Shown piece by piece: positions 43,401 through 51,713 of a stretch of 64,000 nucleotides of DNA. Below the pieces are notes generated by a model that was not told the DNA's origin, made no database searches, and worked only from the letters and a program-made list of their open reading frames with translations. The position numbers and the translations under genes were made by a program. Position 1 is the first letter of the stretch, and each line of letters starts with the position of its first letter. The stretch lies in assembly GCA_030583905.1 (NCBI GenBank), contig CP129481.1, positions 3,688,136 to 3,752,135 of the forward strand, read 5' to 3'. The DNA is from Anaerolineales bacterium (GTDB lineage Bacteria > Chloroflexota > Anaerolineae > Anaerolineales > Villigracilaceae).

Positions 43401-43620
43401 CTTTATCCAACTCCCCCACCAATACGATCATACGGCGGCTGTCATCAAACTCAATCTGCCCGAGTCGCTGCAGGTTTTTTACAAAATTAGCTTTTTCAAG
43501 ATAATGACTATAATCTGCCTTTTCAGGCTTGAATTTCCCACTAGCAGCGCGCAAGAATAGCGTGAGGTTTTCACGGCTAAAATTCTTGCTAAGATTTTCA
43601 AGAGACTGGCGATTATCCAT
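40492..43620 (-). CDS. N6-adenine DNA methyltransferase (Eco57I/PglX-like)
   Basis: A protein of about 1042 residues. The SAM-binding motif is VCDPACGSGAYLLGML and the catalytic motif IV is ILANPPYVRAD, which together identify an N6-adenine methyltransferase. SGSYYTPKPVVAFMC is typical of large Eco57I-type and PglX-type enzymes. The C-terminal third holds target-recognition segments. I start at 43620 because GGGAT lies upstream and the preceding 30 codons lack family features. It may be a restriction-modification or BREX-like enzyme; with no other BREX genes, the first is likelier. It is the first gene of cargo B. Confidence 0.88.
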   Translation of the reverse strand: MDNRQSLENLSKNFSRENLTLFLRAASGKFKPEKADYSHYLEKANFVKNLQRLGQIEFDDSRRMIVLVGELDKELTSQSGKLRQYEVAKQVLKQENLDAGIFVFHDNAGHFRFSWITAQYTGARREFSSFRRYTYFVSPELPAHTFVEQIGKADFTSVEKITEAFSVEPVTKEFFRQFREIFEEAEATIKLKWSDEKKRLYTQRFFNRVLFITFLERKGWLTFNGRKDYLKALFADYFENTRDKNANFHRSRLNTLFFMGLNYPSGDKRLDAAYKPILSLIGDVPYLNGGLFEAEEDDKDGPYFSDDVIKKVLTELVYQFNFTVTESTPLDVEVAVDPEMLGRIFEELVTGRHESGSYYTPKPVVAFMCREALKGYLGTALPNETQEALALFVDKNDASGLKNPELSLNALRVVKVCDPACGSGAYLLGMLHELLEQRECLFVASKLDARNVYDRKLEIIQNNLYGVDKDDFAVNIARLRLWLSLIVDYEGETPPPLPNLDFKIETGDSLTAPDPSGGLNLGFRSQLVDDFLLAKNQFTTAHHSEKKELKEQVNKLRDDIKAWSGRKTTFNGFDWTIEFAEIFIKPAAKTTMTGALAGLVNTSSGQMELAVMPLAKTGFDVILANPPYVRADAQFKHIEDEKERQRQIAEWKTFRKRLKDSKIYKTLHEKWDLFIPFLERAYQLLRQNGQMVFIIPDAYNAAKYTSKSHAFFLQNTSIERIDFCSEINLFDAGVSNTILHFTKSIPSHTHVPMRVRRWGNRDEFEKNIEVLATNAQVSFDEPLFKFESSINQYSDKYLPLGQVVYVSYGLRANADDNEWLGEFKTEDCVSPKKDKTHPKPFVQGKDITKWAKKRIWYLEWGTERAPGKFSRPTFIELQQAKPKLMAMKNSGAEPVVIYDEDMTFFDATIVGFVPWHILENVVNKSINKTSKYKHQDPLGNRETREMDSRKFQIKYLLAVLNSTFAKRWIDKKRRHKVSIYPDDWKQLPIAPISLEEQMEFVKLVDKILGEYEKQGHPLPEKSVEKVREWEGQLDEMVRKLYE

Positions 43621-43784
43621 ACTGACTATCCCTATTCGTCGTGATGCTAAACGTTTGCCAAGTGGGCTAAGGATACAGCCAAAATCCCCTACGCGCAAGG
43701 CGTGAACCACGGTCAGTACGCCTTACACCTCCAATTTTCTGCCCCAAAATAGTGCTCCCCCGTTACGCCACTTTCATTAGTTCA

Positions 43785-45050
43785 TCACTCCCCTGCTTCC
43801 GAGCGGTCTCCAGACCACCAGTCATCGTGTTCTTCTCCCGTGGAGAACTTGGGTTTTGAGGACTTCGGTTTTGGAGGTTTGATAATCTTTTCCTTTTTCG
43901 GCTTCGGTGGATACAAGCTCGGATCAAAAGAAAGTTCTTCTTGAGAACGGATAGATAGGTAATGTTGGCTTGACGAAAGATCCTCGCGCCACCATCCAAA
44001 ATCATATGGTGGCAGTCTCCCAAAATCCCGCCAGTCATGCCCGATCACCGCAACCCAGGGGCTAATCCTCGGAATGCTCCATGCAAAACGCTTCACCAAC
44101 CAAGGCTGACCCATAATGCAAAAGACAATGGGGATCTTCCACTTCTCTGCATGGTCATACGCCAGTAGAAGCCGCCTTCTGTAATTCGCCTCTATGGTCT
44201 TGGTTGAGCTGTGACCGGTATCCACCTCCAACCAGAATAAGATCTCCCTGCCACAATGCGTGCCCCAAGCCAGTGCATCGGGAATACCATATTTGACCGG
44301 CACCTCGGTCCAGCAATCCCAGACCTCGATGGTCGGGTATGCTTTTTCCAGCCATGCCCGCCACATCCGTGACTTGCGTCGGTGACGTTCCGCTGCGTAT
44401 CGGAATTCGCCGCGATGTTTCTTGAAATGCACACCTTTGGGAATGTTCCAGGATCGATGCGCCAACTTCAGCCCAGCATTACGGATCGCCCATCCCTCGT
44501 ACTTGCCGATCCGCTTGCGCTCGATTAGGTTCGCCGCCTGGAGTCTTTTCAGAAGTTTACGGATATAGGTCTCGCTCAACCCAGCCAGCGAGGCGATCTC
44601 CGGTTTGTGGGCAGTCCCAAGCCGCGCCAAGATCCGCAGCACACGAATGGTATTGGGTTTGTATCCGAAGTCGGCTGGGTTAAAAGGCGGTTGGATTTGC
44701 GGTGCCGGCGCATTTTCTACAAGGGATGGGTATCCATGTGGAGTGAAATCCCAGTTGCTTTTAGGCACTTCTCCAGTTGGCAGGATCACGATCGGCATCT
44801 TACGCTTAACCAATCGCAGGATTTCATGCGCATACCACCTTCCTGGTGCGTCCAGGGAAATCCATAGACAGGGATATGGTCGAGCCTTGACCAAACGGGT
44901 GGCGATCAGGTCAATGATCCGCGCCTGTGCATAAGGCGGCAGCCCGTCCGTGGCGGACAGGGTGCACTTGAACACATCGACGATTACCTTACCATTACTT
45001 GCGATGATTGGCGTCCATTCCAACGCCAGACTGGATAAGATATCTTTCAT
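43785..45050 (-). CDS. Replication-relaxation family protein
   Basis: A 421-residue protein. The middle section (about 125-200) is a winged helix (TIRVLRILARLGTAHKPEIASLAGLSETYIRKLLKRLQAANLIERKRIGKYEG), and the following domain (WLEKAYPTIEVWDCWTEVPVKYGIPDALAWG..FWLEVDTGHSS) matches the replication-relaxation proteins of plasmids and actinobacterial or Chloroflexi mobile elements. The start at 45050 overlaps the upstream stop (ATGA). It probably acts at the element's own origin with the adjacent primase. Confidence 0.72.
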   Translation of the reverse strand: MKDILSSLALEWTPIIASNGKVIVDVFKCTLSATDGLPPYAQARIIDLIATRLVKARPYPCLWISLDAPGRWYAHEILRLVKRKMPIVILPTGEVPKSNWDFTPHGYPSLVENAPAPQIQPPFNPADFGYKPNTIRVLRILARLGTAHKPEIASLAGLSETYIRKLLKRLQAANLIERKRIGKYEGWAIRNAGLKLAHRSWNIPKGVHFKKHRGEFRYAAERHRRKSRMWRAWLEKAYPTIEVWDCWTEVPVKYGIPDALAWGTHCGREILFWLEVDTGHSSTKTIEANYRRRLLLAYDHAEKWKIPIVFCIMGQPWLVKRFAWSIPRISPWVAVIGHDWRDFGRLPPYDFGWWREDLSSSQHYLSIRSQEELSFDPSLYPPKPKKEKIIKPPKPKSSKPKFSTGEEHDDWWSGDRSEAGE

Positions 45051-45433
45051 CGCTTTTTGGTCGGCTTGGAATGGTAATACTCGATTGCGTCCACGCGTTC
45101 CTGCAAACGTACAATGCGGCTTTTCAGTTCTTGCAACATGCACTGGATCGTTTCCGGGTCGGCTTCCAATTGATAGCCGGCACCACCCGAGGTGGAAACA
45201 ATGAGCACACCTTTATTACGCAGGCTTTCAATTGCCTTGCGGATCATTCGGTCATTGATGTCGTTATTCAAATTCGGTTTTGGGCTTTTATGGAAGACCC
45301 GACGGATCAATTGTTGACGAGTCAAACCATCGGGCGATTTCAACAAAGCCTTCAGAGTTCTCTGCTCGATCCATTTCAGTCTGCCGGCTTGAAGATCCGC
45401 CAGAAGTTTTTCGTAGTGAGGGGTTCGTGACAT
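45047..45433 (-). CDS. Winged-helix protein upstream of the replication-relaxation gene
   Basis: A 128-residue protein starting at ATG 45433, chosen because AAGGAG lies 6 nt upstream. The central region (RQQLIRRVFHKSPKPNLNNDINDRMIRKAIESLRNKGVLIVST) looks like a winged-helix DNA-binding domain followed by an alpha-helical C-terminus. It overlaps the next gene by 4 bp. It is probably a regulator or accessory replication protein of the element and lies next to the iteron-like repeats. Confidence 0.65.
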   Translation of the reverse strand: MSRTPHYEKLLADLQAGRLKWIEQRTLKALLKSPDGLTRQQLIRRVFHKSPKPNLNNDINDRMIRKAIESLRNKGVLIVSTSGGAGYQLEADPETIQCMLQELKSRIVRLQERVDAIEYYHSKPTKKR

Positions 45434-45570
45434 GGTGCTCCTTTTTGGATGGATGATATTGAATCCAGAGCAAGGGAGGTCAAACTCTATCGCCAAAACG
45501 AATTTATTGGGCGTTACCTGAATGGAAATCGTGGAAAAATTAAATATATTTTCGTATGTTGTTATTTTTG

Positions 45571-45850
45571 TAGTTCAGTAGTTCACTGACATTCAACACC
45601 CCGTATATCTGGAAAAACTCTATTGATTTGCGGGGATCATCACCATATATGGCGGTATTTTCGTTGTACTACTCTCTGAACTACTGCCATCCAAAGTAGT
45701 TCAGTGGAAAGAGGTCAGTTCACCAGTAGTTCACTTGCAGTTCACTCAGTAGTTCACTCAAATGCCCCTATATATAGATAAAAATATTTAAAAATAAATA
45801 ATTTATTCCATATATAGGCACTATTCTTTGAGTGAACTACTGAACTACTG
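45571..45850. repeat. Candidate replication origin with AGTAGTTCAC iterons
   Basis: At least six direct copies of AGTAGTTCA[CG] or shortened AGTTCAC, and an inverted GTGAACTACTGAACTACTG, surround an AT-rich stretch with many TATATA and AAATAAATAA steps. This is the layout of iteron-controlled plasmid origins. Its position beside primase and replication-relaxation genes supports the call. Confidence 0.55.
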
Positions 45851-45900
45851 AAAAACAATGTCCGTTTTAATTAAAAAAACACCAAATCCCAAAAAGACAA

Positions 45901-45938
45901 TAAAAAAGCCTGGCTTCCATGTGGTGGAAACCAGGCTT
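45901..45938 (-). terminator. Rho-independent terminator of the primase-helicase operon
   Basis: AAGCCTGG and CCAGGCTT form the outer stem with inner TTCCA/TGGAA; on the minus strand a T-run follows. It lies 14 bp after the primase-helicase stop. Confidence 0.75.
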
Positions 45939-45951
45939 CTGCCATTCGAAC

Positions 45952-48900
45952 TCACTCCTCGGATTTAATCAAACTAATCCCGTATAACTGCTCAACACGC
46001 TTCAAGTCCACCATCAACACCCGCTGATTGGACCCGTTACAAAACTTGCTCACCTCCACCTGCCGCTCCCCCACCTGTGCAAGAAGCCCATCCACCTGTC
46101 GCAGATGCCGGCGCAGGGCATCCGGCATTATGTCGAGATTTTCATCCAGTCCACGCCAGAATTCCTTGGCATGAGCCAAGCTGGTCTCCGTGCGCAGGTA
46201 GACCGTTTTCCGCTCCATGCCATGATCGTAATATCCGATCTGGTCAGCATGAATCGGAGGTTGGAAACCATCTAATTGGGTACGTGGAGCTAGGTATACC
46301 TTTTCCTCTACCAATAGACTGGCAATCGCTGTAAAGAATTTACGGATGGGAGACTCTGCAGCTATCTGTTCAGACTGATTCTGAATGAGAGCCAACAAAG
46401 CTATATTATTTTCCTGGATTAACTCCTCCGCCTCTTTCCAGGGAATCAATTGCATGTCCTCAAAGCAATGGATTGCCAACTCCTGCGCTGCTGCCAGGAC
46501 TGCATACGCATCCGGCAAACGATTTTGCAGATTGCCGGCTTGCCGGGCAGTTTCTGCAGCTTTGTCCACTAATTTGAGAAACTCCTTGGAAGTGCGTTCC
46601 CAATTCTCCATCAGATATTGCAGGTACAGTTTCATCGCATGCGCAAGTAAACCTTGTTGTGCCTTCTCCTGAAGAGCCGTCAATTTATTTTCACCATTAT
46701 TTTCTGAACCTTGCATCGGTAGGATATCGCCAGGCTCCACGCCGACATACAACATGCGCCCCACGATGCTTTGCCCGATCAACGGGTTCTCGGCGGTCAT
46801 GATCACCAAGCTACGCGGGAAACGGGTGTTCTGCTGGGACAGGTCGGCTCGCGAACGACCACGTGCAGATCTATTCCCCACCGAGCGCACGACATGATGC
46901 GCCTTCTTGTGCATGGCACGCGCCTCCGCCATGCTGGAGAATTGCGGCGCAAAATCATCAATCACCAAAGGGACATCTTTTGCATGAAACATTGCCGCTT
47001 CGATAGCGGTCACGGTCGAGGTCCAGTCGATTGGGGCATGGTAATCACGTCCTTGCACAAAACCTGTCCCGAAGTGAGTCAATGCCAGATGCGCCAGCGT
47101 GGACTTACCGCTCTGCGTTATCCCATACACAGACAGCACCGCGTTCAATGGACGCAGGCTGGTGAGCGGTGCAGCATACATCGCCGCCCACAACGGAGCT
47201 GTGACCTTGCGCGGACCAAGCTGGAGGAAGTCGAGGGTGGCACGCACCGCTTCCTCCGGATCACACTCTTCTTTCGGCAGGGCGTAATGGCGCAGGTTAT
47301 TCGAGCCAAGATCCACCCGCACCTGGTCGTTTAACCCTTCTTCACCCAACCAACCGGATGCCGTCAGAAAGCCTCGTTCCCCATCGCAATCATGCCAACC
47401 TGTGAAGGTATACAGCTTCTCACGTTGGACACTCTCCATCGAGACTTCCTTGATGGCACGCACCAACAAATAGGATTTGCCAGGCGGCAGGGTGATGATC
47501 GGTCGCATCCCCCAGCTATCGGCGATCCAATCCAGCTTGTCAAAAGCACGCGCCTCCACCTGGACTGGCTGCAAAGTCTGCCCCGAAGCCAAACCGCCTT
47601 CGATGCTGTAGCGCACGGTTGGCGGGTTGAGTCCGTCGTCCACCATCAGTTCGTGGCTTATGCGTGCCCAGAAGTTGCCCAGTGGGTCGCCCTTGAAATG
47701 CAGTCGGCGTTCGCGAATCTCGGAGTCCAGGTATCCGTTTTCCTCCTCGCGCTGGTTCATCAAGCTCTTGAGGTCGCGTTTGGGGACGGCAAGTTTCTTC
47801 TCGATCTGGGAGACATAGCGAGCCCGCAGTGTGTTGGGTAGGTTCGTAATGTGTCGGGTAATTGCCTGTAGATTTTCATCCAGTTCCATTGGGGATAATG
47901 TTCGGCTGTGATCGATCATCAGGTCTAACCAGGGTTTGGAATTGGAAAGATGTTTTTCCAGAACTTGCAAGGTCAAGCCGTTCTGCAGCCATTCGTTCAT
48001 GTCCTTGGCAGGCAAGTCTGGAACCACCATCGTCAAAGCGCCAAGGACTTCAGACAGCCGGCGTGTCACCAATGCCTTGCGCTTGCGGACCTTGTCCTGC
48101 TCGGCTGGAGATAATTTGGATTTATGCAGATCATTATCCAATGCGAGGTAAATCACGCGTCTCTTCTGCACCCGCTCAATATCATGTGCCGACAAGTTCC
48201 CCACCCCACACAACGCCAGGGCGGAACGTCCCAGCTGGCGCAGGCTTTCTGCATCGGATTGTCCCTCGACGATGATAAGGTTTAGATCACCTGGCACCAA
48301 CGCCCAATAGACTTGACGTTCATTCGGCAGGTTACGTGATTTGTCATTTGGGTCAACCGGCTTCAATGCGCGTGCTGAAAAATAGGTTGTCTTGCCGTTC
48401 CATGTATGGGGATAGACGATATACCCATCCGGCGAAGCCTTGGCACCTTCCCCATTAGCGGTGAAGTCCAAGCTGTCGGCGCGGATCAATCCCAGTTCTT
48501 TTGCCAGGACAGGATCTGCTTTTGCCTTTTGCAGATGCTCATGCAAGCCACGGTCCGATCTGGAATATCCCCAGCCGGCTTCACGCAAGGTCTTTTCTGT
48601 GAACCCACGACCCAGCAGATATTTCCTTGCCGGCTCGCCTGCTTTGCTCCACAGATGGGTTGCAAAATACTTTGCCGCCTCATCGAGTAGATCAGTCTGT
48701 TTTCTGCGCTCCACTTCGACTTGAACAGCTCCCGGATCAAAGCCAAGATCCGCTAGATCGAGGTGAAGAGTTTCCGCCAGGTATTTCACGGCCCCCATGA
48801 AATCCAGTCCCTGCCAGCGTTGGACAAAGTCAATCGCATCGCCGCCGGCATCACACTTGGTGTGACAATGCCAGCGTTCATTACCACTCTCCCCCACATA

Positions 48901-49143
48901 CACACTGAATGCCGTGGGATTATCGCCTTTGTGCAAAGGACACTTCCCTCGCCAATCGTTTCCGGTTCGATGAAGTTTCGTGCCGGCTTGCTGTGCAAGA
49001 TCTTCCAGGTTCACCCTGGATAAGATGACGTGTAAATCAAGTCTGTTGGAAGTTGTGGTATCATGCGCCTTGTCTGTGGACGCAGTCAACCTTTGTCGGG
49101 ATGCCGCCGGTTTCCGCCCGGCGGCGTTCTGTTTTAATTCCAT
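45952..49143 (-). CDS. CHC2/Toprim primase fused to a P-loop helicase-like domain
   Basis: A 1063-residue replication protein. The N-terminal CHC2 zinc finger (CPLHKGDNPTAFSVY..WHCHTKCDAGGDAIDFVQ, about 62-110) and Toprim domain (LIIVEGQSDAESLRQLG..YLALDNDLH, about 290-335) form a DnaG-type primase. The C-terminal half has Walker A in YGITQSGKSTLAH (about 680) and a D5-like ATPase pattern, so primase and helicase are fused as in phage and plasmid replicons. The start is preceded by AAAGGAG. It lies directly downstream of the integrase. Confidence 0.88.
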   Translation of the reverse strand: MELKQNAAGRKPAASRQRLTASTDKAHDTTTSNRLDLHVILSRVNLEDLAQQAGTKLHRTGNDWRGKCPLHKGDNPTAFSVYVGESGNERWHCHTKCDAGGDAIDFVQRWQGLDFMGAVKYLAETLHLDLADLGFDPGAVQVEVERRKQTDLLDEAAKYFATHLWSKAGEPARKYLLGRGFTEKTLREAGWGYSRSDRGLHEHLQKAKADPVLAKELGLIRADSLDFTANGEGAKASPDGYIVYPHTWNGKTTYFSARALKPVDPNDKSRNLPNERQVYWALVPGDLNLIIVEGQSDAESLRQLGRSALALCGVGNLSAHDIERVQKRRVIYLALDNDLHKSKLSPAEQDKVRKRKALVTRRLSEVLGALTMVVPDLPAKDMNEWLQNGLTLQVLEKHLSNSKPWLDLMIDHSRTLSPMELDENLQAITRHITNLPNTLRARYVSQIEKKLAVPKRDLKSLMNQREEENGYLDSEIRERRLHFKGDPLGNFWARISHELMVDDGLNPPTVRYSIEGGLASGQTLQPVQVEARAFDKLDWIADSWGMRPIITLPPGKSYLLVRAIKEVSMESVQREKLYTFTGWHDCDGERGFLTASGWLGEEGLNDQVRVDLGSNNLRHYALPKEECDPEEAVRATLDFLQLGPRKVTAPLWAAMYAAPLTSLRPLNAVLSVYGITQSGKSTLAHLALTHFGTGFVQGRDYHAPIDWTSTVTAIEAAMFHAKDVPLVIDDFAPQFSSMAEARAMHKKAHHVVRSVGNRSARGRSRADLSQQNTRFPRSLVIMTAENPLIGQSIVGRMLYVGVEPGDILPMQGSENNGENKLTALQEKAQQGLLAHAMKLYLQYLMENWERTSKEFLKLVDKAAETARQAGNLQNRLPDAYAVLAAAQELAIHCFEDMQLIPWKEAEELIQENNIALLALIQNQSEQIAAESPIRKFFTAIASLLVEEKVYLAPRTQLDGFQPPIHADQIGYYDHGMERKTVYLRTETSLAHAKEFWRGLDENLDIMPDALRRHLRQVDGLLAQVGERQVEVSKFCNGSNQRVLMVDLKRVEQLYGISLIKSEE

Positions 49144-49154
49144 GATGTGCTCCT

Positions 49155-50069
49155 TTATCCTTCGCTGAGATGTTCGACGGCCAGTTCAAGATCGCGTTCA
49201 CTGGGTGCGATGTAGATACGGGTGGTGTTCAGGCTGGAGTGCCCAAGTAGAGCTGCCACCTTTTCCAAGCCCACTCCACTATCGACCAGGTTCTTGGCAA
49301 ACGTATGTCGGCAGATGTGTGGGGTGAGTTCTTTGATGTTCGCAGCTTTGGCATAGCGCTGCAGGATGCGCTGGACCGTGCGTCCACTCAAACTTTCATG
49401 CTCGCCTTCCACGGTCATCCAGAGATGTTCGCAGCCGGGTCGGACCGCGATCCAGTCCTGCAGGGCTTTGCGTGCATCGGAGTTCAAGGGCACGCTGCGT
49501 TGTTTGTTGCCCTTGCCGTTCTGGACCGAGATGCTACCTTTGCGTTCAGAGAGTTCGAGGTCTGTCATCTGCAATCCGATCGCTTCGCTCAAACGCAGTC
49601 CTGTGTTTAACAAAAAGAGGGTCAGGGAGGCATCACGACGTCTTGTGACCCAACGTTTGGGATAGTTCTTCTTCGCCAGTTCCAGATCGTTTTCTATCGC
49701 ACGCTTCAAGGCGTGCTGCTCATGTTTGTCCAGCCACTTTGGACTGCGCGCAACACTGGGGACGCCCTTGATATTCTCGGTGGGATCGCTGGTGATCTGT
49801 TTGGTTTGGCGTGCCCATTTACAAAGTGCCGCAAGCGCAGCCAGTCTGCGGTTGACCGTGCCGGCTTTACGGCGTTCGATGTTGAGCAGGAATTGTTTGT
49901 AGTTCTTGACATCCGTGGGCGTGATGCGTTGGACGTTGAGGGTTTCCGCATTCACTCGCTCGAACCAGCCTTCGAAGTGTCCGAGGTCCGAGAGATAGCC
50001 CTTGATCGTGAGCGGAGAAAGGTCCTGTTCGTCCAGATGATTTTTGAAATTGGTCAGTAGTTTGTTCAT
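49155..50069 (-). CDS. Tyrosine recombinase (phage/plasmid integrase)
   Basis: A 304-residue XerC/XerD-like site-specific recombinase. The N-terminal SAM-like domain (LTNFKNHLDEQDLSPLTIKGY..) is followed by the catalytic domain with NTGLRLSEAIGL (Arg), HICRHTFAKNL (HxxR) and LGHSSLNTTRIYI (Tyr). The ATG at 50069 is chosen over 50129 because of AAGG upstream. It is the most likely integrase for the tRNA-Ser 3' att site. The GTAAGC array immediately upstream may be its arm-type sites or operator. Confidence 0.9.
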   Translation of the reverse strand: MNKLLTNFKNHLDEQDLSPLTIKGYLSDLGHFEGWFERVNAETLNVQRITPTDVKNYKQFLLNIERRKAGTVNRRLAALAALCKWARQTKQITSDPTENIKGVPSVARSPKWLDKHEQHALKRAIENDLELAKKNYPKRWVTRRRDASLTLFLLNTGLRLSEAIGLQMTDLELSERKGSISVQNGKGNKQRSVPLNSDARKALQDWIAVRPGCEHLWMTVEGEHESLSGRTVQRILQRYAKAANIKELTPHICRHTFAKNLVDSGVGLEKVAALLGHSSLNTTRIYIAPSERDLELAVEHLSEG

Positions 50070-50199
50070 GTCAAATACCCTTATTTTTTCAATTTTGGAA
50101 AAGCCATCAGGAAGCCTCAGGAGAGGCAATTTTTTCCAGACGGAGGATGAGCCGTATATGGCTCAGAAAGTCGTTTCCTGCCCTTCCTGTAAATGGAAG

Positions 50200-50273
50200 G
50201 TAAGCGGCAATGTAAGCGCCAACATAAGCGCAGGTAAGCAGGCAGTAAGCAGGTTTGTAAACTGGACGCTTAC
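50200..50273. repeat. GTAAGC repeat array upstream of the integrase
   Basis: GTAAGC occurs at 50200, 50212, 50234 and 50245, with ATAAGC at 50224: five units at 10-12 bp, about one helical turn, followed by the inverted GCTTAC at 50268. It is probably an operator or recombinase arm-site cluster. Confidence 0.55.
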
Positions 50274-50342
50274 ACACTTTTTTTCCAGGCAAAATTTGAT
50301 CCGCATTTGGCGGAAACTGGCGAGGTTAATTTTGGGTGTTCC

Positions 50343-50927
50343 TCATCCCGACCAGCCTTTGACCTGCATTTGCATCACCACCGGCTCGCGGCGGATCTTC
50401 AATTTGCCGGCTTGATACGCATCCAGGCTATGTCGGAAGAATGCAGCGAGGACATCCGCCAGACGCAGGTTGTATGCTTCGGCGATTGCCTTGAGTTTCT
50501 CGTGACGTTCTGCTCCCAAGCGATAGGCTGCGGTTTGTCCTTTGAGGGAGCGCGACAGGAGTGTGTCGGCAGGCTTTGTTTTTCTGGGTCGGCGTGTCGG
50601 CAGCTGGATCGGTTCCGTGTCGGCTTCCTCCCAGCCAAGAGTGTGCTTGCGCCCCTTGGGATTGAGCCTCGGCTTGAACTTCAAGGTCCCGCGTGTGTGA
50701 CAGGTCTCGGCATAATCGAACAGGACACCTGCCACCGGGTCGACATTTTCCATCAAGGCTTCGGCGAGCGCTGCCACATCATCGCGGACTTCAATGGGGA
50801 TCAGGTAGCGGCGGGCAGGATTGGATTTCTCCCAGGCGCGCGTGCGTTTGTGGACCTGAGCGACTTTCAGGTCATGGGCAACCGTGCCCGTGGAAGTCAA
50901 GGTTCCAAATGCATTTCTTCCAGACAT
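50343..50927 (-). CDS. Possible centromere-binding partner of ParA (194 aa)
   Basis: A basic protein. The C-terminal part (about 130-190, AYRLGAERHEKLKAIAEAYNLRLADVLAAFFRHSLDAY) resembles a ribbon-helix-helix or helix-turn-helix DNA-binding unit; the N-terminal 110 residues are unclear and proline/arginine-rich in the middle. Its position 9 bp downstream of parA suggests it is the ParB-like or RHH centromere-binding partner, or a regulator acting on the GTAAGC array just past its 3' end. No direct family match. Confidence 0.5.
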   Translation of the reverse strand: MSGRNAFGTLTSTGTVAHDLKVAQVHKRTRAWEKSNPARRYLIPIEVRDDVAALAEALMENVDPVAGVLFDYAETCHTRGTLKFKPRLNPKGRKHTLGWEEADTEPIQLPTRRPRKTKPADTLLSRSLKGQTAAYRLGAERHEKLKAIAEAYNLRLADVLAAFFRHSLDAYQAGKLKIRREPVVMQMQVKGWSG

Positions 50928-50936
50928 GCTTTCCTC

Positions 50937-51713
50937 CTAGTCCAACTTCGCGAGTTGCGCCGCAAATTTTTCATATTCCAGAGCAGGACGGCTGGTGGCA
51001 TCTTTTTGGAAGATTGTCAGTCCCTCTGCAGAGGCTTCACGCAGTAAGGTCGCACGGTGAATGGGAGCGAAGACTTGATCCGGAAATGCCCTCTGCAGGT
51101 ACGTCATCTGCTCGCGGGTGGTGCGGGTTTGTTCGTCGTAAAAGGTTGGCAGGATGCCGGCAAGTTTTCCCTTCCATCGTTTTTCTCTGTTCAAGACTTG
51201 GAGCATCTCCACAAATCCCCAGACACCATCTGCAGAGAGATAGTCCAGACTCGAAACGATCACCGTCAGGTCCGCTGCCCAGGATGCCATTTCCTGCAAG
51301 CCGCCCGTGGATGGAGGTGTGTCGAAGAGCAGGTAATCGAAGCTCAGTCTGCGAATGGCGAATTGATGATCATTGATGTAGTTGATCGGTGTATCCTCGA
51401 TAGCAAGCATGCGCTGCGCCTTGGCGGTCATCTGGTTGCCCGGAAGAAGAAAGAGATTTTCCTGCCGGGTCGGTCGGATCCATTGGTTCATGACCTCCGG
51501 GGTGATGGGCTGGTTGTTGAAGAGCGGGTACATCAACCAATTTGCCACGCAGGGTTCCGCATTCAGGTTCAGCGAGACAGCGGCATGCCCCTGCGGATCC
51601 AGGTCGGCGATCAGAACGCGTTTACCCAAACGGGCGAAGGCATCGCCAACACTGATGACAGTGGTAGTCTTGCCCGTGCCGCCTTTTTGATTTGCAAAAA
51701 CAATGGTCTTCAT
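50937..51713 (-). CDS. parA: ParA-family partition ATPase
   Basis: A 258-residue deviant Walker ATPase: NQKGGTGKTTTVISVG (Walker A), the DLDPQGHAAVSL signature that follows, and the later LLFDTPPSTGG motif define the ParA/Soj family. ParA proteins segregate plasmids and chromosomes by dynamic binding to DNA with a ParB-type partner. The 97-aa gene upstream overlaps its start by 4 bp. Its presence supports a plasmid-like life stage of the island. Confidence 0.92.
   Translation of the reverse strand: MKTIVFANQKGGTGKTTTVISVGDAFARLGKRVLIADLDPQGHAAVSLNLNAEPCVANWLMYPLFNNQPITPEVMNQWIRPTRQENLFLLPGNQMTAKAQRMLAIEDTPINYINDHQFAIRRLSFDYLLFDTPPSTGGLQEMASWAADLTVIVSSLDYLSADGVWGFVEMLQVLNREKRWKGKLAGILPTFYDEQTRTTREQMTYLQRAFPDQVFAPIHRATLLREASAEGLTIFQKDATSRPALEYEKFAAQLAKLD

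Larger units (their letters stand above)
45434..45951. other. Noncoding region containing the iteron-like cluster
   Basis: About 518 bp with no gene. It holds repeats of AGTAGTTCAC/AGTTCAGTAG at 45571-45590, 45695-45706 and 45725-45760 and inverted at about 45830-45850, a very AT-rich stretch (45765-45815) and a terminator at 45901. It lies between the winged-helix gene and the primase-helicase gene. Confidence 0.6.

Noticed and set aside
37114..43620. CBASS with a nucleotide cyclase
   Set aside because: No CD-NTase motif was found in any of the proteins; only HORMA/TRIP13-like genes are present.
40492..43620. BREX system, based on the PglX-like methyltransferase
   Set aside because: No BrxC, PglZ or BrxL-type genes are present in the window.
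45434..45951. CRISPR array in the repeat-rich region
   Set aside because: Repeat units are about 10 bp with irregular spacing and partly inverted, without 25-40-bp repeats and unique spacers.
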